DNA of 6,431 nt from positions 1-6,431 of the forward strand of contig CAIVXW010000012.1 in NCBI GenBank assembly GCA_903910005.1. Direction: 5' to 3'. The DNA comes from an uncultured Methylococcaceae bacterium (GTDB lineage Bacteria > Pseudomonadota > Gammaproteobacteria > Methylococcales > Methylococcaceae). A program made the position numbers and the translations under genes. The notes beneath the pieces are model-generated. The model did no database searches. It was not told the DNA's origin and saw nothing but the letters and a program-made list of their open reading frames with translations. Shown piece by piece: positions 5,250 through 6,431 of this stretch; positions within the stretch are counted from its first letter, which is position 1; the number at the start of each line of letters is the position of its first letter.

Positions 5250-6431
5250 ATGCACACAAACCAACCTACTTTCACGCTGGCATCAATCAGGCTCCCCCTA
5301 CTGGGCGGCCTGCTGCCGTTTTTTCCGGTGATCGCCACTGCCCACGAACGCTGGGTATTGACCCCTGAACAAATCGCTCACCTGAATGCCCTGCCCAAAC
5401 CGGCACTTTACACCGGGTTGTCATTTACCAACGTGGCGATGATCGCCATGTTTCTCCTGTTCATCCTGGGCTGGATCCGGTTGGGATTTACCGGTGCCCG
5501 TGAGTTGTTTCCCGATCTGCAGGCCCGGCTGGCCTCCTACGGCGACCATGTTCCCCGCATACTCCGGGTCTGTCTGGCCTGGATGCTGATTTCCTCCGCC
5601 TTCGGGCTGGAACCCCGTACCGGGGTTGAGATGTTCAGTTCTCCCACCCTGTTTGCCCCGGATCTGGAACTGAAACTGCTGGATCCGGGCTGGGGCTGGT
5701 TGCGCTGGTTTGAGGTACTGCTCGGGCTGGCCATCCTGTTCGGTATCTACGTCCGTTTCTGTGCCATCCTGCTGATGCTGCTGGGTCTGCTGGCCGGGTG
5801 GCTGTTCGGGTTGGGATTTCTGGCCTACGGCGGGGCCATTCTGGGGTCGTGCCTGTACCTGCTGCTGCAAGGGCCGGGGCGGCACTATCTGCCCTTGCCC
5901 GTACCGGCTTCGCTGGTCGGGGTGGTGGCCTGGCTGGATGCCCAGCCGCGTTGCCGGGCTCAGGCCATCATGCGGGTGCTGACCGGTTTTACCATGCTGT
6001 ATCTGGGGGTGACCTTCAAAATCATGCAGCCCAATCTGGCGGTCGGGATCATTGAAATGTACCGGGTTCCGCTGCTCTCGGCGGCTCCCCAAGGGTTTTC
6101 CCTGTTCATGGCCCTGGTTGAGGTTTCGGCTGGTTTGCTGATGATTGCCGGTATCCTGCTGCGGCCCCTGTCCCTGTTTCTGCTGGCCGCCTTTGCCTTT
6201 TTTGCCTCGTTGTTGCCGGAAACCCTGACTGAACACATCCTGTTTTACGGCGTGATGCTGTCCTGCTTCATCAATTCGGCCGGTCACTGGCGCAAGCCGG
6301 AACCCAACGATCAGGCTGCAGACATTCTGGTGATCGGCGGCGGTGCGGCGGCCCTGAGTGCTGCCATGAAGATCGAGAAACTGGTGGGAGCCTACAGCCG
6401 TGTCCGCATCAGTCTGTTGCACGAAAACTCA
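5250..6431 (+). CDS. DoxX-like polytopic membrane protein fused to an FAD/NAD(P)-binding oxidoreductase, 3' end cut by window
   Basis: The frame is open for 394 codons and runs off the right edge. Residues 1-31 look like a signal peptide ending in IATA before HERWVLTPEQ, reminiscent of the AHxxW start of some DoxX-related proteins. About eight hydrophobic spans follow between 56 and 342. Two stretches (about 104-190 and 238-340) share a DoxX-like plan: an RVL-type helix, a short loop, then a W/LVE-(V/L)-xxG-L-L helix and an LLRPLSLFLLA-like helix, suggesting an internal duplication. After NSAGHWRKPEPNDQA the chain enters the cytoplasm and begins a Rossmann fold: ADILVIGGGAAALSAA (357-372), helix, then RVRISLLHENS. 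This is how type II NADH dehydrogenases and sulfide:quinone reductases begin, with Ala at the usual third glycine. A membrane-tethered quinone reductase is a reasonable inference, but the catalytic half is outside the window. The membrane and Rossmann parts are confident; the DoxX label is tentative. Confidence 0.85.
   Translation, partial: MHTNQPTFTLASIRLPLLGGLLPFFPVIATAHERWVLTPEQIAHLNALPKPALYTGLSFTNVAMIAMFLLFILGWIRLGFTGARELFPDLQARLASYGDHVPRILRVCLAWMLISSAFGLEPRTGVEMFSSPTLFAPDLELKLLDPGWGWLRWFEVLLGLAILFGIYVRFCAILLMLLGLLAGWLFGLGFLAYGGAILGSCLYLLLQGPGRHYLPLPVPASLVGVVAWLDAQPRCRAQAIMRVLTGFTMLYLGVTFKIMQPNLAVGIIEMYRVPLLSAAPQGFSLFMALVEVSAGLLMIAGILLRPLSLFLLAAFAFFASLLPETLTEHILFYGVMLSCFINSAGHWRKPEPNDQAADILVIGGGAAALSAAMKIEKLVGAYSRVRISLLHENS

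Noticed and set aside
5421..6422. A 333-codon minus-strand frame opposite the membrane/flavoprotein gene
   Set aside because: Its translation is a low-complexity Gln/Pro/Gly-rich string, the mirror of the CTG-rich membrane codons on the other strand. It has no domain. The plus-strand frame has a ribosome site, signal peptide, membrane spans and a Rossmann motif.

Overview
The window looks like chromosomal DNA of a Gram-negative bacterium, most likely a gammaproteobacterium or close relative. The grounds are a lipid A-type acyltransferase, an iron-type SodB, a CrgA/DmlR-type LysR regulator, Shine-Dalgarno sites of the GGAGG kind and moderately GC-rich coding DNA. No rRNA, tRNA, CRISPR array, transposase or phage gene is visible. 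The exact lineage cannot be fixed from the sequence alone.

Layout from left to right: (1) an lpxD-family acyltransferase missing its first few codons (1-1062, +); (2) a repeat-rich spacer with a heptamer array and a palindromic element (copy A, 1091-1276); (3) a coiled-coil protein that faintly resembles PspA/IM30 (1332-2096, +); (4) a second, shorter copy of the element (copy B, 2090-2184) in the convergent gap, overlapping the stop codons of both neighbours; (5) sodB (2178-2756, -); (6) a 161-bp gap with two perfect hairpins; (7) a secreted SnoaL/DUF4440-like protein (2918-3385, -); (8) a 139-bp divergent promoter region with a perfect 15-bp palindrome; (9) a LysR-type regulator (3525-4451, +); (10) a CYTH-domain triphosphatase (4486-4980, +); (11) a 269-bp spacer rich in dyads and repeated hexamers; (12) a large open frame running off the right edge (5250-6431, +), encoding a polytopic DoxX-like membrane region joined to the start of an FAD/NAD(P)-binding oxidoreductase.

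The genes do not form one pathway. Plausible functional links are the LysR regulator with the divergent SnoaL-like gene, and perhaps the SnoaL-like gene with sodB on the same strand. The coiled-coil gene sits between the two copies of the repeat element. The most notable items are the membrane/flavoprotein fusion, which is incomplete here, and the dispersed palindromic heptamer element.
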